Source: SAR202 cluster bacterium (lineage in GTDB: Bacteria > Chloroflexota > Dehalococcoidia > Lucifugimonadales > Lucifugimonadaceae). From it: DNA of 64,000 nt. The position numbers and the translations under genes are program-made. Where the stretch lies: NCBI GenBank assembly GCA_016872495.1, contig VGZT01000006.1:1-64000 (forward strand), read 5' to 3'. A model generated the notes under the pieces. That model was not told the DNA's origin and did not search any database. It saw only the letters and a program-made list of their open reading frames with translations. Shown here piece by piece: positions 1 through 7,937 of the stretch (its first letter is position 1; every line of letters starts with the position of its first letter).

Positions 1-797
1 TTGCTGCCTTCTCGGGACAGCCTCGCAAAATCCCGGGGGTGGTAGAAGCGGATCAAGGGATGATGCTTCGGCGAAGGCCGCAGGTACTGGCCGATCGTCA
101 ACAGGTCCGTATCCACGGCACGCAAGTCCCGCATCGTCTCCAGGACCTCGTCCTCGGTTTCCCCCAGCCCTACCATCATCCCTGACTTCGTCGTCCCGCC
201 CGGGTTCATGGACCTGGCGCGGCGCAGAAGCTCCAACGACTGGTCGTAATCGCCGCGCGGACGAACCTTCCGGAATACGCGCCGCACTGTTTCGATGTTG
301 TGGTTCAGCACATCGGGACGGGCCTTCATTACGGTAGAAAGCGCATTTACGTCGCCGTTGAAATCGGGGATCAGCACCTCTACACGCGCCTCGGGGGTGC
401 TGGTTCGAAGCGCCGCAATAGTGCGAGCGAACATCTCCGCCCCACCGTCGGGAAGGTCATCGCGGTCCACCGAGGTGACTACGACGAACTTGAGGTCCAT
501 CGCGCGTGCCACATTTGCGACGCGCTCGGGCTCCGCAAGGTCGACGGTGAGCGGGCGACCGGTCTTGACGTAACAGTAAGAACAAGCGCGCGTGCAGATG
601 TCGCCCAGGATCATGAACGTGGCGGTCCCGCGACCCCAGCACTCGCCGATATTGGGGCAGGCAGCCTCTTCGCAGACCGTGTGGAGCGTCTGCGTGCGCA
701 TGAGGGTCCGTAGCCGTGAGTAGTTCTCTCCGCCCGGCATGCGAACCTTGAACCATTCGGGTAGCCGACGCTCAACTACCACGGGGATTTCAGTCAA
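1..797 (-). CDS. lipA: Lipoyl synthase, C-terminus cut by window edge
   Basis: Radical-SAM enzyme that inserts two sulfurs into protein-bound octanoyl groups to make the lipoyl cofactor of 2-oxoacid dehydrogenases and glycine cleavage. The reverse-strand translation opens LTEIPVVVERRLPEWFKV, then has the auxiliary-cluster region CEEAACPNIGECWGRG and the radical-SAM motif CTRACSYC, followed by the conserved NHNIETV-type stretch. The reading frame is open to base 1, so about 20-25 C-terminal residues, including the usual RSSYHA end, lie outside. The TTG at 797 is chosen because AGGGAG sits 7 nt upstream and homology begins there; the frame is closed by TAG at 837. It is divergent from the methyltransferase gene to its right. 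Confidence 0.95.
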   Translation of the reverse strand, partial: MTEIPVVVERRLPEWFKVRMPGGENYSRLRTLMRTQTLHTVCEEAACPNIGECWGRGTATFMILGDICTRACSYCYVKTGRPLTVDLAEPERVANVARAMDLKFVVVTSVDRDDLPDGGAEMFARTIAALRTSTPEARVEVLIPDFNGDVNALSTVMKARPDVLNHNIETVRRVFRKVRPRGDYDQSLELLRRARSMNPGGTTKSGMMVGLGETEDEVLETMRDLRAVDTDLLTIGQYLRPSPKHHPLIRFYHPRDFARLSREGS

Positions 798-898
798 TCG
801 ACTCCCTGACTCCGGAAGTACCGTAGCTACCCGCGACTAAAGATGGCAGGATAACAGAGCCCCCTGCGCTTCCACGCCTTCCAGACAGGTATGCCAGG

Positions 899-2137
899 TT
901 GCCAAGACGAAAAACCGGAATTGCCGATGCCCTCGCCCTCGACCGGGGCGATCGCTTCGAATTGACCCTTGGCGAGTTCGGAGGGGATGGTGAAATCCTG
1001 GCGACCGTCGAGGGCGTCCCGGCAGCCGTCCACGGCGGCCTCCCCGGCGAGCGGGTGACGGTCGAGGTGGTCAGGAAATACCACGACTCCCTTGCCTGCC
1101 GAGTGGTCGACGTGCTGGATCCTTCTCCGGATCGACGCGACCCGCCGTGTCGTTACTACGGCGGGTGTACCGGTTGCCAGCTGCAGCACGTTCAGTACGG
1201 ACGCCAGCTCCAGATCAAACGAGCGCGGGTGCTGGACGCCTTGCGCGCTTATCCCGCTCTTGCCGGCACGTCGGTACTGCCAACGCTGCCAAGCCCGATG
1301 CAACTGCGCTATCGCAACCACGCCAGGTTCACGGTCGGACGGCTCGGAGAGGTGGGGTTCGTAAACCGTCACTCCCGAGGCTTCAACCGGATCGACGAGT
1401 GCCTCCTAATGCAGGACCCGATCAACGACGTGCTGGCGCGGGTGCAGGCGAGGCTCAAGGGGATGACCCAGTTCTCCGTTCGGGCCAGCACGGCCACCGG
1501 GGATCGGCTCGTCCAGCCCCGGCTCATCGACTCGGGTTGCGGGGTCGATTCGGGCGGCAGCACTTACTGGGAGCAGATCGGAGACCGTCGATTCCGAGTC
1601 GCCGGGTCATCCTTCTTCCAGGTCAATACGGCGGTAGCACGGCAATTGATCGACCGCGTGAAGGCGGCCCTGGCGCTGGACGGCACGCAGATCGTGATCG
1701 ACGCCTACGCCGGCGTCGGCGTGTTTGCCGCGATGCTCGCTTCCAGTTCTAAGAGGGTGATCGGCATCGAGGACTCGGCTTCGGCGGTTGATGACGCCCG
1801 TGCGAACACGGCCGACCTGCCAAATGTCGAGTTCGTGATGGGGCGCACCGAGGCCTTACTCCCGACGATGCGCGAGGCAGACGCGGTGGCGATGGATCCC
1901 CCCCGCTCCGGTTGCCAGCCGGTGGCCATCGAGGCGCTGCGGGCGCTCGGCCCGGCGCGGGTCGCAATGGTGTCGTGCGAGCCCGACGCGCTGGCGCGCG
2001 ACCTCGATCTGCTCTGCCGGGATCAGCTGTTCGCAGTCGAGTGGATCCAGCCCGCAGACATGTTCCCGCAGACCTATCACATCGAGTGTGTGGCCTCCGT
2101 CGTCCGCAGTTCGGCCCGTGCGAACGGGAGGGCGTAG
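899..2137 (+). CDS. TRAM-domain class I SAM-dependent RNA (uracil-5) methyltransferase, TrmA/RlmD family
   Basis: Predicted m5U methyltransferase acting on rRNA or tRNA. An N-terminal TRAM OB-fold (about residues 15-65) is followed by the Cys motif CRYYGGCTGCQLQH (about 83-97), typical of the Fe-S binding RlmD-like branch. The SAM site is VIDAYAGVGVFAAML, DPPRSG is the substrate-binding loop, and VSCEPDALARDL carries the catalytic cysteine. At 412 aa the length fits the family. The first in-frame start with TRAM homology is TTG at 899; the nearby ATG at 891 is in another frame. The gene is followed after 10 nt by maf, so they are probably co-transcribed. Which uracil is modified cannot be decided from sequence. 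Confidence 0.93.
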   Translation: MPRRKTGIADALALDRGDRFELTLGEFGGDGEILATVEGVPAAVHGGLPGERVTVEVVRKYHDSLACRVVDVLDPSPDRRDPPCRYYGGCTGCQLQHVQYGRQLQIKRARVLDALRAYPALAGTSVLPTLPSPMQLRYRNHARFTVGRLGEVGFVNRHSRGFNRIDECLLMQDPINDVLARVQARLKGMTQFSVRASTATGDRLVQPRLIDSGCGVDSGGSTYWEQIGDRRFRVAGSSFFQVNTAVARQLIDRVKAALALDGTQIVIDAYAGVGVFAAMLASSSKRVIGIEDSASAVDDARANTADLPNVEFVMGRTEALLPTMREADAVAMDPPRSGCQPVAIEALRALGPARVAMVSCEPDALARDLDLLCRDQLFAVEWIQPADMFPQTYHIECVASVVRSSARANGRA

Positions 2138-2147
2138 CATCTTAGGC

Positions 2148-2810
2148 GTGCAATCATCGGAACATACCTCGCTTCACAGGGGGCCCGGGGCGCTGATCCT
2201 GGCTTCCGCGTCCCCGCGGCGCGCGGACATCTTGCGCGGCGCAGGACTTACATTCGATGTCCTGCCTTCGAACGTCGACGAAGACGCACTCGAGTCGAAC
2301 CGGGCGCCAGCCGAGGTCGCAGTCCGGTTGGCCCTGGCCAAAGCCCGGGCGATCGCGGCGCAGCACACGGAGTCAACCGTGATCGGTGCGGATACCCTCG
2401 TCGTCCTTGACGGTGAAATGCTTGGCAAGCCCGGCGACGACGCAGAGACGCGCTCGATGTTGACCCGGCTCCGTGGGAGGCACCACGAGGTCATCACCGG
2501 TGTTGCGGCAGTCGCCGGCGCGACCGTGCTCAGCGGATTCCGGCGGACGCGCGTCCTGATGCGTGAGTACGGGACCGCGGAGGTCGAAACCTATATTCGA
2601 TCGGGGCTTCCCCGCGATAAGGCGGGGGCGTACGGAATTCAGGACCGGCACTTCTCGCCGGTGGCTTCGGTCGAAGGGTGCCGGCTGAACGTGGTTGGGC
2701 TCCCCTTGTGCCTGCTCGGAGAGCTGTTGCGGCAAGTGGCCGAAGGGTTCACCGCGAAGAACCTCGAATGCCCCGGCTGCCCCGTGCAACGGATGGCGGC
2801 GGCCCGATGA
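2148..2810 (+). CDS. maf: Maf family nucleotide pyrophosphatase
   Basis: House-cleaning nucleoside triphosphate pyrophosphatase (dTTP/UTP or modified-nucleotide hydrolase), also known as the Maf septum-formation inhibitor family. Seen: the signature LASASPRR near the N-terminus, DTLVVLDGEMLGKP in the middle, GRHHEVITGV, and SGLPRDKAGAYGIQD towards the C-terminus, in the family order. The GTG at 2148 is preferred; the open frame extends upstream only into the preceding methyltransferase gene. Length from GTG is 220 aa, with a short C-terminal extension ending in CPGCPVQRM. The stop overlaps the next start (ATGA at 2807), which implies coupling to the Tat gene downstream. Confidence 0.93.
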   Translation: MQSSEHTSLHRGPGALILASASPRRADILRGAGLTFDVLPSNVDEDALESNRAPAEVAVRLALAKARAIAAQHTESTVIGADTLVVLDGEMLGKPGDDAETRSMLTRLRGRHHEVITGVAAVAGATVLSGFRRTRVLMREYGTAEVETYIRSGLPRDKAGAYGIQDRHFSPVASVEGCRLNVVGLPLCLLGELLRQVAEGFTAKNLECPGCPVQRMAAAR

Positions 2811-3115
2811 ACTTCTTTGGCATCGGCGGCCTTGAGCTTGTCATCATCGCCCTGGTCGCGTTCCTGGTCCTGGGCCCGCGCAAGATGGCCGAGGCCGGGA
2901 AGACGGTTGCCAGGGTAATGAGCGAGCTCAAAAAGCAGCGAGATGAGCTGACACAGGTATTGCTCATCGAACCAGAGGGTGACTCGAAGAAGCGGGCGGC
3001 GCTGAGTGACGCTACCAGCGTGCCGCAGGACCAGCCGGTCGCGCACGCGTCCAGCGGAGCTGCGCCAGCCCGGCCCTCAGCCGAACGCAAGCCGCCGGAC
3101 AACACGGAAAGCTAG
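2807..3115 (+). CDS. TatA/TatB-family twin-arginine translocase subunit (TatB-like)
   Basis: Single-span component of the Tat system, which exports folded proteins across the cytoplasmic membrane. The 102-aa product has one N-terminal transmembrane helix (GLELVIIALVAFLVLGP), the conserved hinge GPRKMAEAGKTV, an amphipathic helix of about residues 24-45, and a Pro/Ala-rich charged tail. It lies directly before tatC and its start overlaps the maf stop. A separate TatA is encoded opposite tatC, so by context and by its longer tail this copy most likely plays the TatB role, but sequence alone cannot separate TatA from TatB. Confidence 0.85.
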   Translation: MNFFGIGGLELVIIALVAFLVLGPRKMAEAGKTVARVMSELKKQRDELTQVLLIEPEGDSKKRAALSDATSVPQDQPVAHASSGAAPARPSAERKPPDNTES

Positions 3116-3117
3116 CC

Positions 3118-3873
3118 GTGCCGAACGACCGGCCGATGCCGTTGCTTTCGCATCTCGGCGAGCTCAAACGACGCCTCATCTACTCGGTGATCGTCCTGGT
3201 GATCACCACCGGCATCGCGTTTGCCTTCCACCGACGAATCCTGGATTTCCTGCTTGCGCCGGCGACCGAGCACGGGCTGAACCCGTACACGGGCGGTCTG
3301 CCCGTGTTCACCGACCTGACCGAGTTGTGGGGCGCCATCGTCAAGACTTCCGTGCTGGCCGGGATCGGGATGGCTACACCGTTCTTCCTGTTCCAGGCCG
3401 TCCGCTTCGTGAGCCCCGGACTCAAGACCATCGAGAAGGTGTACCTGTATACGCTGCTCCCGGCAAGCCTGCTCGCCTTCGTGGCCGGGGTCACGTTCGG
3501 CTACTACATTCTCCTGCCGCCGGCGATCAGCTTCCTCGTGACGTTTGGCGGCGACCTGGCGACGCCGCTGATCCGGATCGGGTCCTACGTGAACCTCATC
3601 ACGACCCTTCTGTTCTGGATCGGACTTTCGTTCGAGTTGCCGATCGTGATCTTCTTCCTGACCCGCATAGGGATCGTTACACCGAAGTTCCTTCTGAAGA
3701 ATTTCCGGTGGGCGATCCTGCTGGCGTTTGTGCTGGGCGCAGCGATCACTCCCACGTTCGATCCGGTGAACCAGGGGCTGGTCGCCGGGCCGCTGATCGT
3801 GCTCTACCTGGTCGGATACGTCCTGTCGGTAATCGGCCAGCGGCGACGCAAGAAGGCTCGACGGCCCACATAG
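3118..3873 (+). CDS. tatC: Sec-independent protein translocase TatC
   Basis: Polytopic receptor of the Tat complex that binds twin-arginine signal peptides. The 251-aa protein shows the N-terminal family signature LLSHLGELKRRLIYS, six hydrophobic segments, and the conserved FLFQAVRFVSPGL loop between TM2 and TM3. The GTG at 3118 lies two bases after the stop of the TatB-like gene, so the two are translationally close. The C-terminus is basic (RRRKKARR), as expected for a cytoplasmic tail. The gene ends 8 nt before a perfect terminator stem. Confidence 0.96.
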   Translation: MPNDRPMPLLSHLGELKRRLIYSVIVLVITTGIAFAFHRRILDFLLAPATEHGLNPYTGGLPVFTDLTELWGAIVKTSVLAGIGMATPFFLFQAVRFVSPGLKTIEKVYLYTLLPASLLAFVAGVTFGYYILLPPAISFLVTFGGDLATPLIRIGSYVNLITTLLFWIGLSFELPIVIFFLTRIGIVTPKFLLKNFRWAILLAFVLGAAITPTFDPVNQGLVAGPLIVLYLVGYVLSVIGQRRRKKARRPT

Positions 3874-3881
3874 AGGCCAAC

Positions 3882-3914
3882 AAGAAGCCCCCGGCTAGTC
3901 GCCGGGGGCTTCTT
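3882..3914. terminator. Bidirectional intrinsic terminator between tatC and tatA
   Basis: A perfect 14-bp stem, AAGAAGCCCCCGGC (3882-3895) with its exact complement at 3901-3914, around a 5-nt loop. The outer A/T-rich base pairs give a U-rich exit in both directions. It sits 8 nt after the tatC stop and 16 nt after the tatA stop of the opposing gene, so it fits shared termination of convergent transcripts. Confidence 0.9.
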
Positions 3915-3930
3915 CTCATGCTGAGGGAGG

Positions 3931-4122
3931 TCAGGCCGAATTCTTCTTACTGGCCTGCTTCTCAGGTTCCTTGGCTTCTTCCTCGCCCTGCATCGACTTC
4001 TTGAAGTTACGGATTCCCTTGCCAAGGCCCGCGCCTACCTCGGGCAGGCGGCCTACGCCAAATACGATCAGAACGATCACTAGGATGAGGATGATTTCGA
4101 GCGGCCCGATTCGGAACGGCAT
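3931..4122 (-). CDS. tatA: Twin-arginine translocase subunit TatA
   Basis: Pore-forming single-span Tat subunit. The 63-aa product begins [18 protein letters not shown], has one transmembrane helix, then the TatA hinge [17 protein letters not shown] with the diagnostic conserved FG and LP(E/D) residues, an amphipathic helix, and a short charged tail ending in ASKKNSA. An in-frame ATG eight codons further upstream is rejected because homology starts at MPFRIG. The gene faces tatC across a terminator instead of sharing its operon, so tatA is independently transcribed. Confidence 0.93.
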   Translation of the reverse strand: MPFRIGPLEIILILVIVLIVFGVGRLPEVGAGLGKGIRNFKKSMQGEEEAKEPEKQASKKNSA

Positions 4123-4143
4123 GGCATGGACCTCCGTCGGCGT

Positions 4144-4156
4144 CACTTGTCAAGTG
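4144..4156. promoter_or_regulatory. Short perfect palindrome in the tatA upstream region
   Basis: CACTTG-T-CAAGTG, a 13-bp perfect palindrome 22 nt upstream of the tatA start; a further CACTTG half copy lies at about 4178. It sits in the only divergent regulatory region here (4123-4250, between tatA and the small gene at 4251). An operator role is a guess from position and symmetry only. Confidence 0.3.
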
Positions 4157-4250
4157 CGTCCTGGCACGCGGCGCAGACACTTGCTATCGTCGCGCCCTCC
4201 GGAGGTCGGGTCAATCTACTGGAAATGACCTTGAGGACCCGGAGGGCACG

Positions 4251-4528
4251 ATGGCTGGCAGGCAGAAGACATTCAGCTTCCCCTGGGGCAGCGGAGTGAT
4301 CGCCGAGTCAGTACAGGCCGTTGGCGAACACCACAAGCCAACGCTTCAGCTGATGAAGTACACGGATGGCGAAGCGAAAGGCATGGTGGCCATACGATTC
4401 TGCACCTGCTCGCACGGTGGGTGCTTCAGCGTTCAACACTGGTCGTCTCGTCGAACGACACCCACGGCCTGGGAGCCGCCCTCCGGTCAACGCCGAGGCT
4501 ACGGTCGTGCCTCAAGCGGCTCGTGGAC
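4251..4528 (+). pseudogene. Small protein gene of unknown function, interrupted by a one-base deletion
   Basis: A good start (ATG 4251, CGGAGGG just upstream) opens a frame with a convincing N-terminus, KTFSFPWGSGVIAESVQAVG then HHKPTLQLMKYTDGEAKG and MVAIRFCTCSHGGCF. After about residue 60 the frame turns into low-complexity shadow sequence. Meanwhile the -1 frame from about 4423 continues sensibly as QRSTLVVSSNDTHGLGAAL and RSTPRLRSCLKRLVD. One missing base near 4424 (TTC-AGC where TTC-CAG is expected) would rejoin both halves into an ~95-aa protein. I do not know its function. It could be a real pseudogene or a sequencing error. Beyond about 4528 neither frame shows a natural end before the opposing redoxin gene. 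Confidence 0.6.
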
Positions 4529-4567
4529 CAGGCAGGAAAGCCTACCGCTTGCCGAGCGGCCCGGGGA

Positions 4568-5275
4568 CTACCGGCCCCCGGCGATCTGCTCTTTTTGCCA
4601 TGCGAAGTCGATCGGCCCCGCGTAGAAGCGATCCGGGTTCTCAAGTGCCCACAGCTGCTTCCGCATCAGCCAGTTGTCGGGCTCGAGCGCGATCCCCTCT
4701 CGCCAGATCTTCGCCGCGCCCACCGTGTCGCCGGACTTCAGGCGCTTGAGGCCTGCCCGAAAATGCTCCATCGACTCCACCGTTAGCCCGTCTTTGCTGG
4801 CAGCGACACCGATTCCTGCCGGCATGGCCCGGCTGGCCAGAAACATCTTCACGATCTCGGCGGTTTCGGGCTTCCGGATGTCGAATCCGCTGAAGTGCTT
4901 GAAAGCCAGCCGGCCCTGCTCGTCCAGCAGCATCCCGTTGGGGATCGCTTTGAAACCGAATAGCGCGGCAAGCGAATTGGCCTCGTCGATGACCGTGGTG
5001 AACTCAGCGCGTGCTGCGGTGTGGAACGGGCGGGCTTTCTCGGGGCCCTGCAGGTCGACCGCCACGCTGAGGATGTCGCCACCCGCACGCTTGATATCGG
5101 GATAGATCTGCTGCCAGACCGGCAGTTGCTCTCTACACGCTCACCACGACGCCCACATGAAAATGACCACCTTGCCGCCGCGAAAGCTCGAAAGGCTCAC
5201 TTCGGCCCCTTCGAGCGACGGCAGAGTGAAATCGGGAACCAACTGTCCCGGCTGGAGTCTCGTTGAGTCGGACAT
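4568..5275 (-). CDS. Thioredoxin-fold (redoxin/TlpA-like) selenoprotein with TGA-encoded Sec45
   Basis: Predicted thiol/selenol oxidoreductase. From ATG 5275 the frame reads MSDSTRLQPGQLVPDFTLPS, the strand FRGGKVVIFMWASW, an in-frame TGA at 5141-5143, then ACREQLPVWQQIYPD and on through 190 residues without another stop. The TGA lies exactly where the redox-active cysteine of a Trx fold is expected (WASW-U-A-C-R), next to a resolving Cys47. The cis-proline region is FKAIPNGMLLDEQG. After the Trx domain (about 10-150) a TPR-like helical tail follows (FRAGLKRLKSGDTVGAAKIW). A perfect hairpin 20 nt after the TGA is a candidate SECIS. Standard gene callers would start at 5065 and miss the catalytic half. 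No signal peptide is visible. Spacing is U-x-C rather than the classic CxxC. Confidence 0.85.
5111..5125 (-). promoter_or_regulatory. Candidate bacterial SECIS stem-loop for the redoxin selenoprotein
   Basis: On the coding (minus) strand the RNA reads CUGCC-GGUCU-GGCAG, a perfect 5-bp stem with a 5-nt loop. The loop begins 21 nt after the UGA, inside the spacing known for bacterial SECIS elements. It starts with GG, the preferred SelB-contact feature, and from memory it matches the GGUCU of the E. coli fdhF element. It lies within coding sequence, as bacterial SECIS elements do. Confidence 0.75.
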
Positions 5276-5365
5276 TCCTGCTTCTCATGTGTCCAGGAGA
5301 AAGGGTTGTGGCCCTCAGCCCCCACTGCCCCCATGATACGGTGGCCCCGACCGGGAGGTGGCCGC

Positions 5366-5440
5366 ATGGAGACGGTCCCGTTCGGTAATACAGGATTGGA
5401 AGTAGGCCGGCTGGGCGTCGGCCTCTTTGAAAGTGGATGA
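5366..5440 (+). pseudogene. N-terminal stub of an aldo/keto reductase
   Basis: METVPFGNTGLEVGRLGVGL is the classic N-terminal strand of the aldo/keto reductase family (GNTGLEVSRLGFG type), with GGGAGG a few bases upstream of ATG 5366. The frame stops at TGA 5438-5440 after 24 residues and no further AKR sequence follows in any frame before the enolase-superfamily gene. It is therefore a 5' gene stub left by deletion. A Sec reading of this TGA is not supported because nothing AKR-like follows it. Confidence 0.6.
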
Positions 5441-5507
5441 TCTGCATCACCACTTCGCGCAGCGGGGCCGCGGATGGCGGCAGCTGACCCAGGCAAAAGG
5501 AGTACGT

Positions 5508-6686
5508 TTGAAGATCACAAGAGTCCAGGTCAACGTACTGGAGCTGCCATCCTCGAGACGGCTCTTCGATCTCGTAAGGCTCGAGGGCATGCGCAGGGAC
5601 CGGTGGCTGCATGCCGCAGCGACGCGTGCCCGGGGACGGCCGCCTTCACAGGGGTCTGGCGACGACGCGTCGCCGGCTCACGTGTTCGTGATGGATGTTG
5701 ATACCGACGGAGGAGTTCGCGGCCGCTGCACGGCCGAGTCGGACGGTCCGGCAAGGGTGAACCGCGAGGACATCGAGCAGCTGAACCAGCTCGTGATCGG
5801 GGAGGACCCGTTTGCCCGGGAGATGCTGTACCAGAAGCTCCACACCGGCACCCGCTGGGTTTACCGCGCACCGGGGTGGTTCGGCGCGTTCGACAACTGC
5901 CTCTGGGACATAGCGGGTAAGGCGGCGGGTATGCCGGTCTACCGGTTGATTGGCCGGGCCAGGAACCAGGTACCCAGCTACCTGAACATACGCGGCCTGA
6001 CCGTCGAGGAAGCGATTGAGGATGCCCGGCGCGCCATTGCAGAAGGGTTCCCGGCCCTCAAGGACCACTTCTACCATCCTCCAGACGAGAACATCCGGTG
6101 GCTAACCGCAATCCGCAAGGCGGCGGGACCAGGCATTGATCTCATGCACGACCCCGTCGCTATCTACAGCTATGAACAGGCGGTCAAGGTGGGCCGGGCG
6201 CTCGAAGAACTCGAGTACCGCTGGTTCGAAGAGCCCTTGCCCGAGCGCTTTCACAACCGCCTCCGGCAACTTTGCGACACCCTCGACATTCCGGTGCTGG
6301 CGACCGAAACGATGATGAACGATGTCGACCTCTGCGCGCAGTGGCTGATCAGCGGCGCGACCGACCTCATCAGGGTCAACGCGCGGGGCGGCACGACGGC
6401 CGCACTGAAGCTTGCGCACCTTGCTGAATTGCATGGCACCAACGTGGAGCTCAACGGCCCGGGAGGCCTCTTTGGCCTGGTCCATGCCCACCTCCTGTGC
6501 TGCATCTCGAACACGAGCTACTACGAATACTTCCCCGGCGGCTGGCTCGATGAAGTCGGCCGCGAGGTGGGCATGCTGAATCCACCCGTCCCGGCCGGAG
6601 GTTTCCTCGCGCCGCCCGATCTCCCGGGCTGGGGGGCCCGGTGGGATGAAGATCTCTTCAGGAAGAAAACCGTCGAGGTCTTCTGA
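5508..6686 (+). CDS. Enolase-superfamily (mandelate racemase/muconate lactonizing type) enzyme, paralogue 1
   Basis: Predicted dehydratase, epimerase or cycloisomerase on a small acid-sugar or related carboxylate; the substrate is unknown. The N-terminal capping domain is about 1-135 and the TIM barrel follows. Likely Mg ligands are the Asp in LMHDPVAIYS, the Glu in WFEEPLPE and the Glu in LATETMMND; a barrel-strand lysine lies in FPALKDHFYHP. TTG at 5508 is selected because AAAGGAG precedes it and homology starts at LKITRVQVNV; an ATG-type start at 5427 would add an unrelated leader. The product is 392 aa. An insertion around residues 45-75 is rich in Arg. The closely following bicupin gene may be in the same operon. 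Confidence 0.88.
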   Translation: MKITRVQVNVLELPSSRRLFDLVRLEGMRRDRWLHAAATRARGRPPSQGSGDDASPAHVFVMDVDTDGGVRGRCTAESDGPARVNREDIEQLNQLVIGEDPFAREMLYQKLHTGTRWVYRAPGWFGAFDNCLWDIAGKAAGMPVYRLIGRARNQVPSYLNIRGLTVEEAIEDARRAIAEGFPALKDHFYHPPDENIRWLTAIRKAAGPGIDLMHDPVAIYSYEQAVKVGRALEELEYRWFEEPLPERFHNRLRQLCDTLDIPVLATETMMNDVDLCAQWLISGATDLIRVNARGGTTAALKLAHLAELHGTNVELNGPGGLFGLVHAHLLCCISNTSYYEYFPGGWLDEVGREVGMLNPPVPAGGFLAPPDLPGWGARWDEDLFRKKTVEVF

Positions 6687-6768
6687 TTGAAAGGTGAGGA
6701 ACGGGCCCTGTCTCGTGGTAGGGTTTACCGCTGCAGATCACTCGTCGGAACTCAGAGGTCAGTTGAAC

Positions 6769-7527
6769 ATGGCGATCCTTCGTCGAGCTAACCAGCGTCT
6801 CCTCGAGCGATTCCCGGGCGGCAACCGGTACTACCTTGCCGGCTCGAAAACGGGCTCCCGCATGTTGCATGTGGGTGAAATCCTCTGGTCCCCCGGATCC
6901 GGGATGCCCCCGCACATACACCCGGAACCTAAGGCAGAGGAGTCCCAGCTAATGCTCGACGGCGAGCTGGAGCTCGTCTACGACGGCATTACCTACACGA
7001 TGGGACCCGGAGACGTGGCGCTGGCTCCGCCCGGCGTGCCTCACGCGTGGACCAACCGGAGCAACAAGACGGCCCGCATGATCACGGTGTTCCCGATGAA
7101 CGACCCGACGACGAAGGACGTCGACGCCCCTTCGCCGAAGAAGGGCCCGCAGCCCAGGGGTGTCGTGTTCCGCAAGGACATGAAATCGACGGTGTTTGCG
7201 CCAGGCATCACGCGTTATGACCTGGTCACGGAGGCGCAGGGCGCGAAGTCGACCTTCTTCAGCATGCTCTACTTAGAACCCGGCTCGAAGGCGCCGACGC
7301 ACTACCACCCGGCGACGGAAGAGGCCCAGTACATAGTCAAGGGTGAGCTCACTGCGGTGTACGGCAATGAAGTCACCGTTTGCAGGACCGGCGATCTGTA
7401 CCTTGCCGAGCCCGGTCTCCGGCATGGCTTCACCAACAAGTCGGACGAGCTGGCGGTGCTGCTGGCGATACACCCGGTGGCGAAGATCGAACGGGTCCTG
7501 GTCGACGACTCGGACCTGCCGTACTAG
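6769..7527 (+). CDS. Bicupin (two cupin domains)
   Basis: A 252-aa protein with two beta-barrel cupin modules, likely a metal-dependent dioxygenase, isomerase or sugar-binding protein of unknown substrate. The first cupin shows the metal motif PPHIHPEPKAEESQLMLDG and PGDVALAPPGVPHAW. The second repeats it as PTHYHPATEEAQYIVKGE and TGDLYLAEPGLRHGF. Each has the His-x-His, Glu and downstream His of metal-binding cupins. ATG 6769 starts just before homology; TTG at 6763 is an alternative. The gene follows enolase paralogue 1 by 82 nt in the same direction and ends at a strong hairpin, suggesting a catabolic pair. Confidence 0.88.
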   Translation: MAILRRANQRLLERFPGGNRYYLAGSKTGSRMLHVGEILWSPGSGMPPHIHPEPKAEESQLMLDGELELVYDGITYTMGPGDVALAPPGVPHAWTNRSNKTARMITVFPMNDPTTKDVDAPSPKKGPQPRGVVFRKDMKSTVFAPGITRYDLVTEAQGAKSTFFSMLYLEPGSKAPTHYHPATEEAQYIVKGELTAVYGNEVTVCRTGDLYLAEPGLRHGFTNKSDELAVLLAIHPVAKIERVLVDDSDLPY

Positions 7528-7548
7528 CCCGTCTCCAGGTTTCAACAT

Positions 7549-7570
7549 CGTCCGGCCCGAGGGCCGGACG
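7549..7570 (+). terminator. Strong GC hairpin after the bicupin gene
   Basis: CGTCCGGCC (7549-7557) pairs perfectly with GGCCGGACG (7562-7570) around the tetraloop CGAG, 21 nt after the bicupin stop. There is no clear U-tract, so it may be a transcript 3' stabiliser or a weak intrinsic terminator. Position and stability support a 3'-end role. Confidence 0.65.
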
Positions 7571-7588
7571 GCGGAGTCCACACCTTTG

Positions 7589-7918
7589 GTGAGCAGCGCT
7601 GTCACGGGGTCCTCGGCGAGCCCGGCCGTGGCCCACAGGCGGGCGGCCCCCCGCACGAGGCGCCGCGCGTGGTTCCTGGTGGCCCTCGTACTCCTCCTCG
7701 CACTCCTGACCACGGCCATGTTCATCTCAAACCCGCCTACGGCCATCCCGCCGCGTTCCGGATTACCTTGGTCTACCGGTTTCACCTCCCTGTTGTTTGC
7801 GGGGGCAGGCCTGATCCTGGTACTCAACAGATCCCGCAACCCGATCGGCTGGATGCTGCTCCTCCCTGGCGTCGACATGAAGGCAAGAGGGGTCGTTGAG
7901 GAGTACACGATCCGGTGA
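7589..7918 (+). pseudogene. N-terminal stub of a membrane sensor-type protein
   Basis: An open frame from GTG 7589 gives 109 aa with a basic start (RRAAPRTRRR), a transmembrane helix (WFLVALVLLLALLTTAMF), a second one (FTSLLFAGAGLILVL) and the segment NRSRNPIGWMLL. That last segment resembles the early part of multi-TM sensor kinases of the RRP(R/E)NPIGWLLL type. After it the sequence loses character (PGVDMKARGVVEEYTIR) and stops. No kinase domain follows; the M28 peptidase gene starts 19 nt later. I read it as a 5' remnant, but a short two-helix protein cannot be excluded. Confidence 0.5.
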
Positions 7919-7937
7919 CGGAAGGGCCTTAGAGCAG

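Noticed and set aside
3006-4004. 332-aa open frame on the plus strand
   Set aside because: It overlaps tatC in another frame, is Arg/Pro-rich without motifs and crosses the terminator hairpin.
5366-5440. Third possible Sec codon: TGA ending the aldo/keto reductase-like start
   Set aside because: The in-phase continuation has no aldo/keto reductase similarity and no Cys/Sec is expected after GLFESG, so it is only a truncation.
5133-5612. 159-aa minus-strand frame bridging the redoxin start and the enolase gene
   Set aside because: It is a different phase of the true redoxin frame and is antisense to the enolase start; composition is shadow-like.
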